From assembly GCA_021014325.1 (NCBI GenBank), contig CM037471.1:17194818-17258817 (forward strand): a stretch of DNA of 64,000 bases. The letters are read 5' to 3'. The stretch comes from Plazaster borealis. Its lineage: Eukaryota; Echinodermata; Asteroidea; Forcipulatida; Labidiasteridae. Positions 1 through 10,459 of this stretch are shown in pieces (positions within the stretch are counted from its first letter, which is position 1; each line of letters starts with the position of its first letter). The notes under the pieces were generated by a model. That model was not told the DNA's origin and searched no databases. It saw only the letters and a program-made list of their open reading frames with translations. The position numbers and the translations under genes were made by a program.

Positions 1-480
1 AAGTGTGCTTTTGTTAGCGGAAACGCGACGGGGAGAAGAAGAAGAAGAAGTATTAAGAAAAGAAACTAGACTTATCTTGTTTGTAAATTACAAACAAACG
101 GTGTTCGGTTTGTTTTTATAATTTGGTTTTAACCCTTTCCCGATCTGTTTGAAGCACTGTATACTCAGTACTTTTGCGAGTTTTGTAAAAAAAACAAAAA
201 AAACACCATAAACTAGACTTAACTTTTTGTTGTAACAAAAAGAATGTAATTGGTAGACTTGTCCAATTAGCGAAAACTCGCGGGGATATGAAGAAAAAGA
301 AGAAGTATTAAGAAAAAAACGGCAGTGAAGGTCACAGGGATCACACTTTGTGTAAGATTTTAATAATACTCCAGGGTCCTTCACACGGTGCAAAGATCCA
401 AGTGTTTAGCAATTATGGTTCTCCAGATATGATTTTTCTAAATATTAAACATTGATTTAATGTTTTAACATCATCGATGA
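1..480 (+). repeat. Composite repeat family, block 1a
   Basis: This starts inside a module that recurs through the window: a tract of GAA triplets followed by GTATTAAGAAAA (37-62 and again 288-318), preceded by GTGTGCTTTTGTTAGCGGAAACGCGACGGG. It holds short remnants of the tandem unit (reads such as AAGGTCACAGGGATCACACTTTGTG near 330). No convincing coding capacity; the long ORFs here follow A/T-rich repeat sequence. The module continues into 480-4180. Confidence 0.7.
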
Positions 481-1180
481 CGTCACCATCCCGAAAACCT
501 ATATGTGAAGTTTGTAATGTTTCAAGTTTATATGTGCTTGAGAAGTGTGCTTTTTGTTAGTGGAAAAGCAACGGGGAGAAGAAGAAGAAGAAGTATTAAG
601 AAAAAAAGAAAACAAAATGTAATGTAAAAGTTCATCTTTCGGTTTGAACCGGAAGTCCAGTTCAAATGGGGCCACACTCTGTGTTGCGCTTGTGAAGTTG
701 TAAAAACTCAATACCCAAGGATTTTATAACTGAACAAAGTTTGAAAATCGGTTGTAGTTCTTGAGATATGGTGTCACTTCCGGTTGATCCGGAAGTAAAT
801 GTCAACATGGGATCACGGTACCCAAGGCTAATCTCCAATGCCCAAGGAGTCTATAACTGAAAAAAGTTTGAAAATCGGTTGTAGTTCTTGAGATATGGTG
901 TCTCTTCCGGTTGATCCGGAAGTAAATGTCAACATGGGGTTACGGTACCCAAGGCTAATCTCCAATACCCAAGGAGTCTATAACTGAAAACAGTTTGAAA
1001 ATCGGTTGTGTAGTTCTTGAGATATGATCCCTCTTCCGGTTGACCCGGAAGTAAAGGTCAACATGGGGTCACGGTTACCCAAGGCTAATCTCCAATGCCC
1101 AAGGATTTTATAACTGAAAAAAGTTTGAAAATCGGTTGTGTTGTTCTTGAATTATGATTTTTTTAAAAGTCTGACATTTG
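480..1180 (+). repeat. Tandem repeat of about 128 bp
   Basis: At least three tandem units, each with CTTCCGGTTGATCCGGAAGT followed by AAxGTCAACATGGGxTxACGGTACCCAAGGCTAATCTCC and ATAACTGAAAAxAGTTTGAAAATCGGTTGT. The TTCCGGTT starts near 778, 905 and 1034 give a period of 127-129 bp. The same unit is found inverted at 50730-52180. The central TTCCGG..CCGGAA is an inverted repeat. No coding function is visible. Confidence 0.8.
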
Positions 1181-1799
1181 ATTGTTAGCGAGATTTGCAC
1201 GGACGGCTGTTTTAGAGACTAACAACGCGTAATGTCAAAATCAGGTTGCGCGAACCTTGAAAAGAGACTAGACTACAAGCATGTTTGAAGGACTTTGAAC
1301 CTTGCGGTTGATTGAATGGAGCAAGCAGCCACTCACCCTCTAACTGGTTTAGATCGCGTATTGTGTGTGTTTTTAATGCAGTTTTATTCCCGCGGTTTGA
1401 CAGCGGGTCAATGTATACCCGATTTCAACCATAAGTGAAGGTCAAAAAGGTAACATTTTTGTGGAAAAGTTTGCGGAGGAAGAACAACATATAACCTGAT
1501 GTAAAAATTGTGACTAAAGTATAAGTAGTTCTTGAGATATGATTTTTTGAAATTTTCAACTTCCGGTTTGAATCGAAAGTCAAGGTCAAATGGGGTCACA
1601 CTCTGTGTAGCGTTTTTTGAGTTTGCAAAGGCCTTCCGATGATGTATAGATTGTGAAAATCCACTGTGTGGTTCAAGAGTTACGATTTTTTCAAATATTA
1701 AACTTTGATTTAACGTAATTCAACACCTGATGACGTCATCATGACGTAACTGAAGCGGTTTCTTCTCCTAATAGATAACTAACTATATGTGAAGTTTCA

Positions 1800-2105
1800 A
1801 GTTTATATGTGCTTGGGAAGTGTGCTTTTGTTAGCAGAAACGCGACGGGGAGAAGAAGAAGAAGAAGAAGAAGTATTAAGAAAAAAAAAACCGGAACAAA
1901 AACAAGAGGTGTTCCGGGCTGTATGCCCGAACACCTAAAAAAAACGAACAAAAACAAGAGGGGTTTGGGGCGGAATGCCCGAACACCTTAAAAAAAAACC
2001 GGAACAAAAACAAGAGGTGTTCCGGGTGGATTGCCCGGAACACCTAATAAAAAATGGAACAAAGACAAGAGGTGTTCCGGGCGGATTGCCCAAACACCTA
2101 ATGAT
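1800..2105 (+). repeat. GAA tract followed by four tandem hairpins
   Basis: A GAA tract (about 1852-1873) leads into A-rich DNA and four consecutive units of roughly 55-60 bp, each written as GGAACAAAAACAAGA, then a short palindrome, then AAAAAA. Palindromes sit at 1907-1936, 1959-1988, 2015-2045 and 2070-2099, with stems such as GTGTTCCGGG/CCCGGAACAC. The stem sequence changes between units while pairing is largely kept. The same module appears at 4092-4178, 8393-8422, 16963-16992 and, with other stems, at 48667-48690, 49798-49828, 52783-52923 and 56212-56467. Confidence 0.8.
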
Positions 2106-2159
2106 TTGGTGTCGACAAGTTACCTTATCAATCCAACATCTGGTTTAGGAGTTAGACTT

Positions 2160-3085
2160 GTTCATTATAAAAATTCAACTTCCGGTTTGAACTGAAAGTC
2201 AAGGTAAAATGGGTTCACACTTTGTGCAGCGTTTGTTGACTTTTTAAAGACCTTAACAATGATGTATACATTTTAAAAACCAATGTCTGGTTAAGGAGTT
2301 ATGATTAGTTAAAATATTAAACTTCAACTTCCGATTTGAACCGAAAGTCAAGGTCAAAAGGGTCACATTTTGTGTAGCGCTTGTTGAAATTTTAAAGACC
2401 TTTCTAATGATGTAAAGATTGTAAAAATTCATTGTGTGGTACAGGAGTTATAATTTGTTCAAGTATTAAATTTCATCTTCCGGTTTGAACAAGAAGTCAA
2501 GGTCAAATGAGGTCACATTCTGTGTATTGTTTCTTAAGTTGTTACATACTTTCCCAATAGTGTATAGATTGTAAAAATCCAATGTGTTGTTTAGAAGTTA
2601 CAATTTGTTGAAACATTAACTTTCACTTTCTGGTTTGAACCGGAAGTCAAGGTCAAATGAGGTCACAGTGTGTAGTGTTTCTTAAATCTTTGGAGCCCTT
2701 TCTGATGATGTATAGATGATAAAAATCCAATGTGTGGTTCAGGAGTTCTGATTTTTTCAAATATTAAATTTCATCATCCGGTTTGACTGTTTGAACAGGA
2801 AGTAAAGATCAATTGGGGTCACATTCTGTATATAGTTTCTAAAGTTGTTACATACTTTCCCAATAATGAATAGATTGTAAAAATCGAATGAGTTGTTCAG
2901 AAGTTAAGATTTTTTTAAATACTAAATTTCAACTTCCGGTTTGAACCGGAATTCAAGATCAAACAGGGTCACACTTTGTGTAGCACGTGTTAAGTTTATT
3001 AAGACCTTTCAGATGATGTGTTCGGATTGTAAATATCCAATGTGTGGTTCAGGAGTTATGACATTTTCAAATATTGAATTTTTCG
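2160..3085 (+). repeat. 149-bp tandem repeat array
   Basis: Six diverged direct repeats. The TTCCGGTTTGAACCGGAAGTC block begins near 2181, 2330, 2479, 2629, 2777 and 2935, spacing 148-150 bp with one spacing of 158 that contains a small GTTTGA duplication. Each unit then reads AAGGTCAAATGxGGTCACAxTxTGTGTAG, GATGATGTATAGATTGTAAAAATCCAATGTG and TGGTTCAGGAGTTATGATT. Inverted copies with the same 149-bp period lie at 18131-18560. Noncoding. Confidence 0.85.
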
Positions 3086-3440
3086 CTCGTTGTTTCTTTG
3101 TATATTGCACAGTTGCGCCAAATGTATTCATACATGTAGCTGCACAGTACATACATTAGTCTGCAACTAGAGTGTCTTGGAACCAAGACTATACACAATG
3201 TAAACACGTGCTACGTGCATGCATGGTTCACCGTGTGCGCAGGGCCTACATGTGTTAATACACTGTCGTGCCGTCGTGCGTTGTCAACGTGACTGAGTCA
3301 CGTCAAGAGACACGTGCGCTTTAACCAACTTTGGGTTTAACGTCCGGTTTTGACCAGATGTAGAAGTCAAAATGCTGTCATTTGTGTGCAAAAGTTTGAG
3401 CAATTATCCATCACCTGATGCAAAAAAAATAATAAAGAAA
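3085..3440 (+). repeat. Module shared with 46740-47060
   Basis: From the end of the 149-bp array this segment carries GTCTTGGAACCAAGACTATACA (a short palindrome), a run of CACGTG-like words, CGTGCGTTGTCAAC and AACGTCCGGTTTTGACCAGATGTA. Nearly the same order occurs at 46740-47060, so it is a dispersed module of the composite family. No gene seen. Confidence 0.65.
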
Positions 3441-4190
3441 TACGTGGTTTTTGAGATATGAATTTTGTGAAATTTTCAAGTTCCGGTTTGAACCGGAAGT
3501 CAAGGTCAAATTGGGTCATGCTTTGTATAGCGTTTGTTGAACTCTTAACGACCTATCCGATGATGTATAGATTGTAAAATTCCAACAAGTGGTTCATGAG
3601 TTATGATTTTTTTACAGATATTAAACTTTGATTCATTGTAATTCAATATCTGATGACGTCATCATGACATCATCAAGTTTGTGTCATCTTGATATTAAGG
3701 TCCAATTATCTGATGAGTTTCATTGTTCAATTCAATTTTAATCTTGAGTTATGCCCCTGAAAGAAAAACAAACAAAGGCAAACTTTGACCTTCCGGTACG
3801 ACCGGAAGCAAAGGTCATACGATTTTTGCATTAACTTTTGAAATGTTGCAGATTTCAAATTCAAGGGGATAGAGCGAATAGCAAATGGTCATTTTTCAAC
3901 TTTAAAACCCTTGTAATTCGACACCTGATGACGTAATCATGACGTCATCAAAACTGTGCCGTCTTCATATTGAGGTTCAATTGTCTGATGAGTTTCAATG
4001 TTCAATTTGGTTTCAATCTTGAGTTATGCTCTAGAGAAGAGTTCTAGGGAAGAAGAAGATGGAGACGGAAAAAAACCAGGACAATATCAAGAGGTGTTCG
4101 TGCTTGTATTGCACGAACACCTAAAAAACCCCAGAACAAAAACAAAGAAGTGTTCGTGCTTGTATTGCACGAACACCTAATGAAGGACCC
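3440..4190 (+). repeat. Composite repeat block with CRE-like palindromes and two hairpins
   Basis: Contains further TTCCGG..CCGGAAG units (3481, 3792), two TGATGACGTCATCATGACxTCATCA palindromic clusters (about 3650 and 3925), a GAAGAAGAAG tract (4039) and two tandem hairpins at 4092-4122 and 4148-4178 with perfect stems GTGTTCGTGC/GCACGAACAC. The block ends at about 4180. Inverted counterparts run 16963-17500 and 13640-14100. Confidence 0.75.
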
Positions 4191-4840
4191 TGTTAACATA
4201 CATGAAAGATGTCCATCGTCGAACCCAGGGGAGGGGGGCAGGGTTGACGTGCAAGGTAGGGAGAGAGATTGTCAACGATTAAAAGTTGTGTCATTAAAGT
4301 AAGATTAATATATTATGTTAGGTTTTTATAAGTGACTTTCGTTCTTTCTCTCTCTGAACCAGAGATGTTACAATATGTAAATATTTATAGCAAGGAGAGC
4401 TTTTTCTAGGCCATTCAGACATGCTAAAACCCAAAAGGTTAAACCCCTACCAAAAGCTTTGCCACTGGACCTCAACAGGGGCTCTTTAAGCGGGCCCCTG
4501 GACCCCACGCCATAAATGCTACGACTCTTGATGTCCCCCTAACATTTCAAGACGGATTGAACCCCATACCCTTACCCATGCATCATTGAGCCTACATAAA
4601 CTTTACATACATGTACAAATGTTGTACATTTTACTATCGAATGTTTGCAAAATTTTCAAGTAGTATTGTTTTGGGTGGGTCACTTCCTTAAGACTGAAGT
4701 TTTGCTTGCATACTTTGCATGTAGCAGAACATGGTGAGGTTTAAACAAATTCATTCTGAAGGCATGACAAACATGTGTTAGCATGGGCCTCAACTGATCT
4801 GGAAATAATTATATGACAAAGTTTGCAAACAAACGATGAA
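4190..4840. other. Unassigned noncoding stretch
   Basis: No coding frame, inverted repeat or family resemblance that I can support. There is a CT-rich tract near 4343 and a CCCC/GGGG-bearing segment at 4225-4245. Confidence 0.5.
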
Positions 4841-4843
4841 TCC

Positions 4844-5170
4844 TCACTTGGTGAAATTAACACTTGGAAATTGTATCGTTGCTCTGGAAAGCACTTCAAG
4901 TGTAGCCTCTACTTCTGCCTTGTAGTACATGTAGTTAAGTTCTTTTTGGACAAGTTCATCTACTCGTGCACACTTTGCCTTTTTTAGCTGTCCACCTTTA
5001 TCATCTTCCACTTTGGAGCAGGGCAGTACAAGGCCCTCTTTCTGAATGCGCAGGCCAGTCATTCGGCATTTGGCGGAATGTTGGCACAAATAAACTTGCA
5101 CAACATAGGTGGCAAATATGGAGAGGATATGGGGTTCATCAAAAGACACATCAATGTTGTAATCAACTTA
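4844..5170 (-). CDS. Unknown coding-like ORF (possible exon or element fragment)
   Basis: On the minus strand a frame of about 107 codons ends at a stop at 4844. It begins VDYNIDVSFDEPH and continues through ILSIFATYVVQVYLCQH, GLRIQKEGLVLP, GGQLKKAKCARVDELVQKEL and YYKAEVEATLEVLSRATIQF. The mixed charged and hydrophobic composition and long open frame look like real protein sequence rather than chance. I do not recognise the family. The frame opens just after TAAG (near 5168), but the preceding sequence is a poor polypyrimidine tract, so a spliced acceptor is doubtful. It could be the last exon of a host gene, a retrogene, or part of a transposon-encoded protein. Confidence 0.4.
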
Positions 5171-5660
5171 ATTTTCTCTTTAAACGGTGCACATTTCTTT
5201 ACAGGCTTCTTTACATTTCATTGTTTGAATTTCTGTACTTGATTATTACAGACTCTGCATAACTTATTCAATTTTTCCTAGTGGCCCTCCATTTCTTTGT
5301 AACTAGCTACATGTACATGTAGTAGTACAGTTGAACACAGTTACATCCTGAAAACAATTGTAAAGGGTTGCCAGGGATATTATCTTCAGTGATTTATTTT
5401 TAAATGAACTTAAAAATTGACATCTTTGGAGGAAATTCGTATGTTGTTAATGTAAATTGTAAGTGTAAATGGCCTAAAATGTTGTTACAGTCATGGCAGT
5501 ACATGTATTGCAGTGCTGTTATTTGTGTAAACAAAAATGTGTATAATCTTCAAATTTTGTACTTGATTTATAAGGAGAGTATGAAGTGAGGATACCCCCC
5601 CACCCCTTACCGCCATCCGGGTTTGTGCACATTACGTTGTGCATAGGCCTTTTCTACATT
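5150..5660. other. Unassigned stretch
   Basis: AT-rich sequence with an ACATGTACATGTAG simple motif near 5309; I see no supported gene or repeat family here. Confidence 0.5.
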
Positions 5661-5689
5661 AGTGGGATTTCATTGTTCATTTCAATTAC

Positions 5690-5885
5690 ATAAGGTAGTA
5701 ATACTCGCTGGGGAATCCCCTATTTTCTACAAAACTATCCAAAAGCGTAAAGAAAAAGTCACCTTCATGGTGAAAAATGCCAACAGAAAAGTGTTTATTT
5801 CATACACCAAGCGTCTTGGTACGGAAAAAACTGTCTACAATGTCTTCCAAATTTTGCGACATGGGGAAGCTGCAGTTTTTACGTA
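5690..5885 (+). pseudogene. Short coding-like segment, function unknown
   Basis: A plus-strand frame reads VVILAGESPIFYKTI, then a basic stretch with KVTFMVKNANRKVFISYTKR, and ends FQILRHGEAAVFT before a TAG stop at 5884. It follows CATTTCAATTACATAAG, which could act as a weak splice acceptor. Composition looks protein-like, but no family is recognised and the segment is short. It may equally be a fragment of an old element. Confidence 0.25.
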
Positions 5886-5934
5886 GCTTAATTGACTAGT
5901 TACATGTAGCAGACGATATATTCGCCACCTTTCA

Positions 5935-6860
5935 AACTGCAGAGAGTATTCAGTGCTATGGTGAGGACGGTACGCAGACTGCATGTAGGCAAGGTCATTG
6001 TCCTGAATGTGAACTTGTAACTGAGCCACAGCAACCCTTTTGATCAGCTTAGCTAGATACTTGAGATGAGAGATTGGCCGGTAATTGGTGAGATTATCAG
6101 CATCAAGTGCTCAATTTTTTATATGCGGAATAACTCAAACCTATTTCAAGGATGTCGGCATACAGCCAGATGTAAGAGAGCTGTTGATGATGGTTGTAAT
6201 GACCGACAGGAGTTCCTCTCTGCACTGCTTACAGATGCTGACAAGAAGCAGATCAAGTTGGCAGGAAGTAGTGGGAGATGATTTCATAAGGACAGTACCT
6301 GCTGTTCAGACACTTCATGAAAAGCACTGAAAAAGCTGTTGTAGGGAGTATGGTCAACTGCCACATGAGACTTTGATACTGGAGAAGTAGGAAGGGACTG
6401 ACGAAAGGCAAGGACCCTTTGATTAAAGAAGGCAGTGAAATGGTTAGCAAGATCAACGGGGTCCTGAAAAGATGGAAGAACAGGATCAGATCTAGGCTTA
6501 GTTAGTTTGTCAACAACTTAAAAAGTTCACGCTGGTCAACGTCAGCAATTTCTCTGCAGTGATAAGACGTCTTGGCAGATGTGAGCAGATCTTTGTACAC
6601 TTTGCACTGTTCCTTGTAAATTTCGCCACGAACACATAATCCAGATTTTATGTATTTCCGCTAACATCGGCACTTCTCCTATTTGGCTTTCTGAAGCGAC
6701 TGAGTACCGGGGCACATGTGGACGGAGGATGATGTTACGATCAGACAGAGGAGCATGGTTGTCGATGACACCCCCAGGACAGTGTCATACTGGTTGGAGA
6801 GAGACTCAGCAGCATCGACAAGATGAGTCATGAAAGCTGAGGAGAGGATGTTGTAGCAAA
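5935..6860 (-). pseudogene. CR1-type LINE, linker and reverse transcriptase N-terminus (3' part)
   Basis: Read on the minus strand, several frames joined by frameshifts resemble a CR1-clade ORF2. In order they give NQYDTVLGGVIDNHAPL (about 6770), YKDLLTSAKTSYHCREIADVDQ (6600-6535), DPVDLANHFTAFFNQRV and SKSHVAVDHTPYNS (6460-6345), and AQLQVHIQDNDLAYMQSAYR followed by PHHSTE (6025-5945), the last being the RT motif-1 region. RT catalytic motifs are absent because the copy stops at about 5940. The copy is interrupted at 6862-7219 by a TTAA-flanked MITE and continues upstream at 7220-7690. Multiple frameshifts show it is dead. Confidence 0.75.
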
Positions 6861-6865
6861 CTTAA

Positions 6866-7215
6866 AGGCATCGTACACGTTTGGTAATGACTCTGAAAAT
6901 TCATGGCAATAAAAACTTACTTGGTGAGAAGTACAGCAGCTTTGGATAGTATATAATGCATTTTGAAAGACTTTACTTCGAAGGACTGCGGCTATGGAAA
7001 AATATCTCACTTTTTATCCCCAAAATATTTTGAATATTGAGAAGCGTTACGGTAACGCTTCTCGATCAGAGTGTGTATTCCTGTGTGATTTTCGGCAATA
7101 TCTCAAAAACGCTACACCTTTTGAAATGAAATTTTCACAGGTTAGTTTTATGGTATATCTACAACTATATAGGATTGAAACAATAGGCTCCAATTACCAA
7201 ACGCGTACGATGCCT
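6866..7215. mobile_element. TTAA-flanked MITE, copy 1
   Basis: Terminal inverted repeats AGGCATCGTACACGTTTGGT at the left and the reverse complement at the right (one mismatch), with TTAA immediately outside each end (6862-6865 and 7216-7219), consistent with a TTAA target duplication. A palindrome GAGAAGCGTTACggtaacgcttctc sits at the centre (7039-7063). It is noncoding, and the interior differs from the three other copies except at the ends. It splits the minus-strand CR1 LINE. Confidence 0.85.
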
Positions 7216-7219
7216 TTAA

Positions 7220-7690
7220 GTCATGTCGATGTCACGAAGGTTGCGGCTACGAAACCGTATTTTGGTTGGGGATGGGCGCTTTATTTTGATCTGACATTTG
7301 ATGGCTTTGTGATCAGATTGAAGGCCATCATTTACATAGTGAAGAAAGTTTGAGACAAGATCCTCATGATGATGTGTGATGATCAGTTCAAGTGTGTGAC
7401 CACTGGTATGATTGTTTTCAGCAACGTGCTGCTGAAGGCCGTAAGCATTGAGTATAAATCATGAAACTTAGCAGAAACACGATCCTCTGAAACATCAACA
7501 ATACATGAATGTTGAAATGTCCTGTTATGAAGAGTTTGCTCGATGTAACAGAAGGTGACTCAAGTAAGGAGGAAAAAATTGTCAAGGAACATAGCTGGAG
7601 ACAATTTATTCCTGTTGTTCGGCGGTGGTCCATGTATGGAGCCCAATGGGGTACATGTTACTTCCACCGAGAGAATCTCACCTCCCCGTC
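7220..7690 (-). pseudogene. CR1-type LINE, endonuclease domain (5' part)
   Basis: Upstream half of the same minus-strand LINE. It shows GPPPNNRNKLSPAMF (about 7630) and the apurinic-endonuclease hallmark KLFITGHFNIHV (7545-7500), where functional elements normally have GDFN, so the catalytic Asp position reads His here. EDRVSAKFHDL and a region with HIIMRILSQTF follow. Frames change several times, so the copy is inactive. Removing the TTAA element at 6862-7219 makes this half contiguous with 5935-6860. Confidence 0.75.
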
Positions 7691-8390
7691 TTAATGCTTA
7701 GTGAACATGTCCTGACACTTCTTACAATTTACAACATAGTCATTATGCATCATGGAATAAATCCATTTGTATTTTACCAGTACATGTGCCACATAGAAAG
7801 TTGCTGTAACTCTCCACACAAAGTAAGGGTGCAGACAACGACTATTACACAATAAAAAAGTTTGGGACCTAGTTTGTCCAAAAAGATGAATCCCCAGCAT
7901 AAAAAACCATGTCACATTTTGACTTGTAAGGTGCCACAAATACTGTCTGAATTTTAATTATTAATTCAGGGGTTTCAGAGTCCCGAGCCCATCGATAAAC
8001 GACACGGTTCCAAATAATTTTGATTATAATAGCACAGCTTTTATGATGGAAAAAATTAATTGGCCATGGAAGGTCTCATTATTGAATTGTTGGACACTTT
8101 AAACACTTTTGAAGGATTTTGAAACTTTTTAAATGTTGTAATTTTGGGAATATTATTCACGGCTTATGAATTGAATTTAAAGCCGACAACGAGCTGCGGC
8201 TTATGTTTCAATTTGGCTTACATATGTACATGTATACAGCAATATGTAAATGAAGCTTCAGCAATTTTGACTAGAATTTAAGTCAACAAATTTGTGTAAA
8301 AATTGTATCAAATAAATTGGGGTTGAACAAAGAAAATTTTACAGAGCAGGATTTGAACCTTTGACCTCCGGATTAATGTGCCAGCGATAA
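7690..8390. other. Unassigned stretch
   Basis: A minus-strand frame at 7691-7939 contains an NCKKCQDMFTKH segment that looks faintly protein-like, but I cannot assign it. The remainder (7940-8390) is AT-rich noncoding DNA with an ACATGTACATGTATA motif near 8224. Confidence 0.4.
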
Positions 8391-8392
8391 TT

Positions 8393-9130
8393 AGGTGTTC
8401 GGGCATTCCGCCCGGAACACCTCTTGTTTTTGTTCGGTTTTTTCTTACTTATTGATACTTCTTCTTCTTCTTCTCAGCGTCCCTTGTCCGCTAACAAAAG
8501 TACCCTTCCCAAGGTCATATGAACTTGAAACTTCACATACATGCATACATGTAGTTAGATATTCATTAGGAGATGAAACCGCTTCAGTTACGTCATGATG
8601 ACGTCATCCATTCTTGAATTATGAAAATTCAAAGTTTATTATTTCAAAAAATCAAAACTCGAGAACGCCTTAACGGATTTTTACAATCTATACGTCATCG
8701 GAATGGGCTTTGAACACTCAACAATCGCTGCACAGAGTCCAAACCCATTTGCCTTCTGGTTCAAAACGGAAGTTGAAAATTTCAAAATTAATTTCTCAAG
8801 AACTACGTATTTCCCCCATTGGTTGTGCATAAAAATTTTACACAGAGTACATGTACAACACGTGTAGTGTACAAGCGGTGCAGAGTCACGCTCCAGTGCT
8901 CATCCCTAGAGCGCGCTGTGTAGCTTCGTGTATAGTCTGTGTTCAAGGCGTTTTCAACATACATTTCCCTTTCGGTTAGTTAGTCTTTTCTACAGTCGTC
9001 AATATTTCATAAGTTCATATTTCCTCTACCACATAAGCTATTTTGACAATCTATACATCATATGAAAGGGCTTTACGTACTTCACAAAAATGGATATGTT
9101 GGTGACCTTTTCTTTACCTTTTGACCTGTC
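8393..9130 (-). repeat. Composite repeat family, block 2 (inverted)
   Basis: Begins with the hairpin 8393-8422 (GTGTTCGGGC..GCCCGGAACAC) and CTCTTGTTTTTGTTCGG, then CTTCTTCTTCTTCT (8459-8474). GTCATGATGACGTCATC follows (about 8593), then diverged 149-bp-type units with ACGGAAGTTGAAAATTTC near 8768. This is the reverse complement of the module order at 1740-2100. Noncoding. Confidence 0.75.
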
Positions 9131-10280
9131 TAAACCGGAAGTGCTTGTATAATGCTTTGAAAAGGCGTTATTTAATGGCTTTTAGGTTGAAATGTACACC
9201 TTTGCCTTTTGATGCTTTACCATATTACACATCAAGAATACATCTTAAATGGATTTTAATGTGTTGATATTTTAAATCTTCAAAAATCTGTATCAAATCA
9301 CAATAAAAAAACCTATATGGAAAAGTAGTCTCTTTTGCGCTCGATAATTAAACACGCACTCAAAGTACAGGCTGAAAATCAGTATCTCGACGCAAAATGC
9401 TTTGCCAAGAAAAATTAAAAGGATGTACAAGAACGGGGTGCTTGGCACTCTAATTTATATTAATGTCTTTAAAATCATTGTGATTTTATTTAAAATGATT
9501 ACAATAACTCGTCGGACGGTCATGTAAAATGTTTTTCAAAATATTGTGTGGCCTACACGGCGCACTTCCAATAAACAACTCTGCACACGGGTTGTGAGAC
9601 GCCCTCATTGATGAACTAAATCACTTACAAGTGTAGATGGGGTTTCCACCATTTCCCACTGTAGTTATTCTTTTACCTTGTGTATCAACTTTGCTGTGAT
9701 TGGTTGAATATTTTCGTCGGACAGAATAAAACAGTGAAAACATCAAAACTGCGCGCACGCACACAGTGTTAATGCACTGTGCGCCACCATATGGGGGCAA
9801 CAAAATATCAGGGGGGAGGGCAGAATCTCCTGCCACATCGGCCGTTCATCAAACACGCACTGGAAACTCTCAAAGCCACGATGACCTTAAAAAAGACTAA
9901 ATGAAGGCAGGAACAATTTTTCTCAACAAAAAAATAAACCTTCCTAAAAAGTCACATATCGAAAGAATGTAGGCCTACGGCGGGATTTTGTTTAACTTCT
10001 CAGTTCAGAAGTCCTTTCCTTAGAAATAACGTTCAGTGAAAGAACCCCCCCCCAAAAAAAACCCAAAACACACACACACCAGAGGATGAACGATAACATC
10101 ATTCAAATTACGTTGATATTAAATACTACACATTTTGAACTCATTTCAGAGGACACTTTTTGCAATCAAACAAGGCACATTATAAGCACATGCTGACAAT
10201 ATTTCCACTGTCTTAAAACCACACCGTACACACTGGTCAGCTCATATTCCATGAGATCCTAAGCTTGACCCTCTGTATGT
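9130..10280. other. Unassigned noncoding stretch
   Basis: No supported gene. A poly-C/poly-A junction (10044-10067) and short CA repeats are visible. Confidence 0.5.
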
Positions 10281-10282
10281 CA

Positions 10283-10459
10283 TATAAGCCGATTCCCTAT
10301 TGCAAATGCGCATGTCCGTTACTGCTGACAATGCACTTGTTTATCTCCCGTGACCTTTAGACAATACATGCATGTATTGTCTAAAAGGTCACGGGAGATA
10401 AACAAGTGCGTTGTCAGCAGTAACGGACATGCGCAGTTGCAATAGCGAATCGGCTTATA
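10283..10459. mobile_element. Near-perfect hairpin MITE, 177 bp
   Basis: Two arms of about 85 bp mirror each other almost base for base, from TATAAGCCGATTCCCTATTG on the left to the matching AATAGCGAATCGGCTTATA on the right. The centre is the palindrome TACATGCATGTA (10366-10377). TA dinucleotides border the arms, as expected of a mariner-type foldback MITE, though the true ends could shift by a few bases. The few arm mismatches imply a young copy or gene conversion between arms. Confidence 0.85.

Noticed and set aside
1809..1991. Arg/Lys-rich ORF following the GAA tract
   Set aside because: Composition is dictated by GAA and A-rich repeat sequence.
7691..7939. Minus-strand 82-codon ORF with an NCKKCQDMFTKH end
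   Set aside because: Protein-like in part but adjoining a decayed LINE with no supporting border; kept only as a note in the interval entry.
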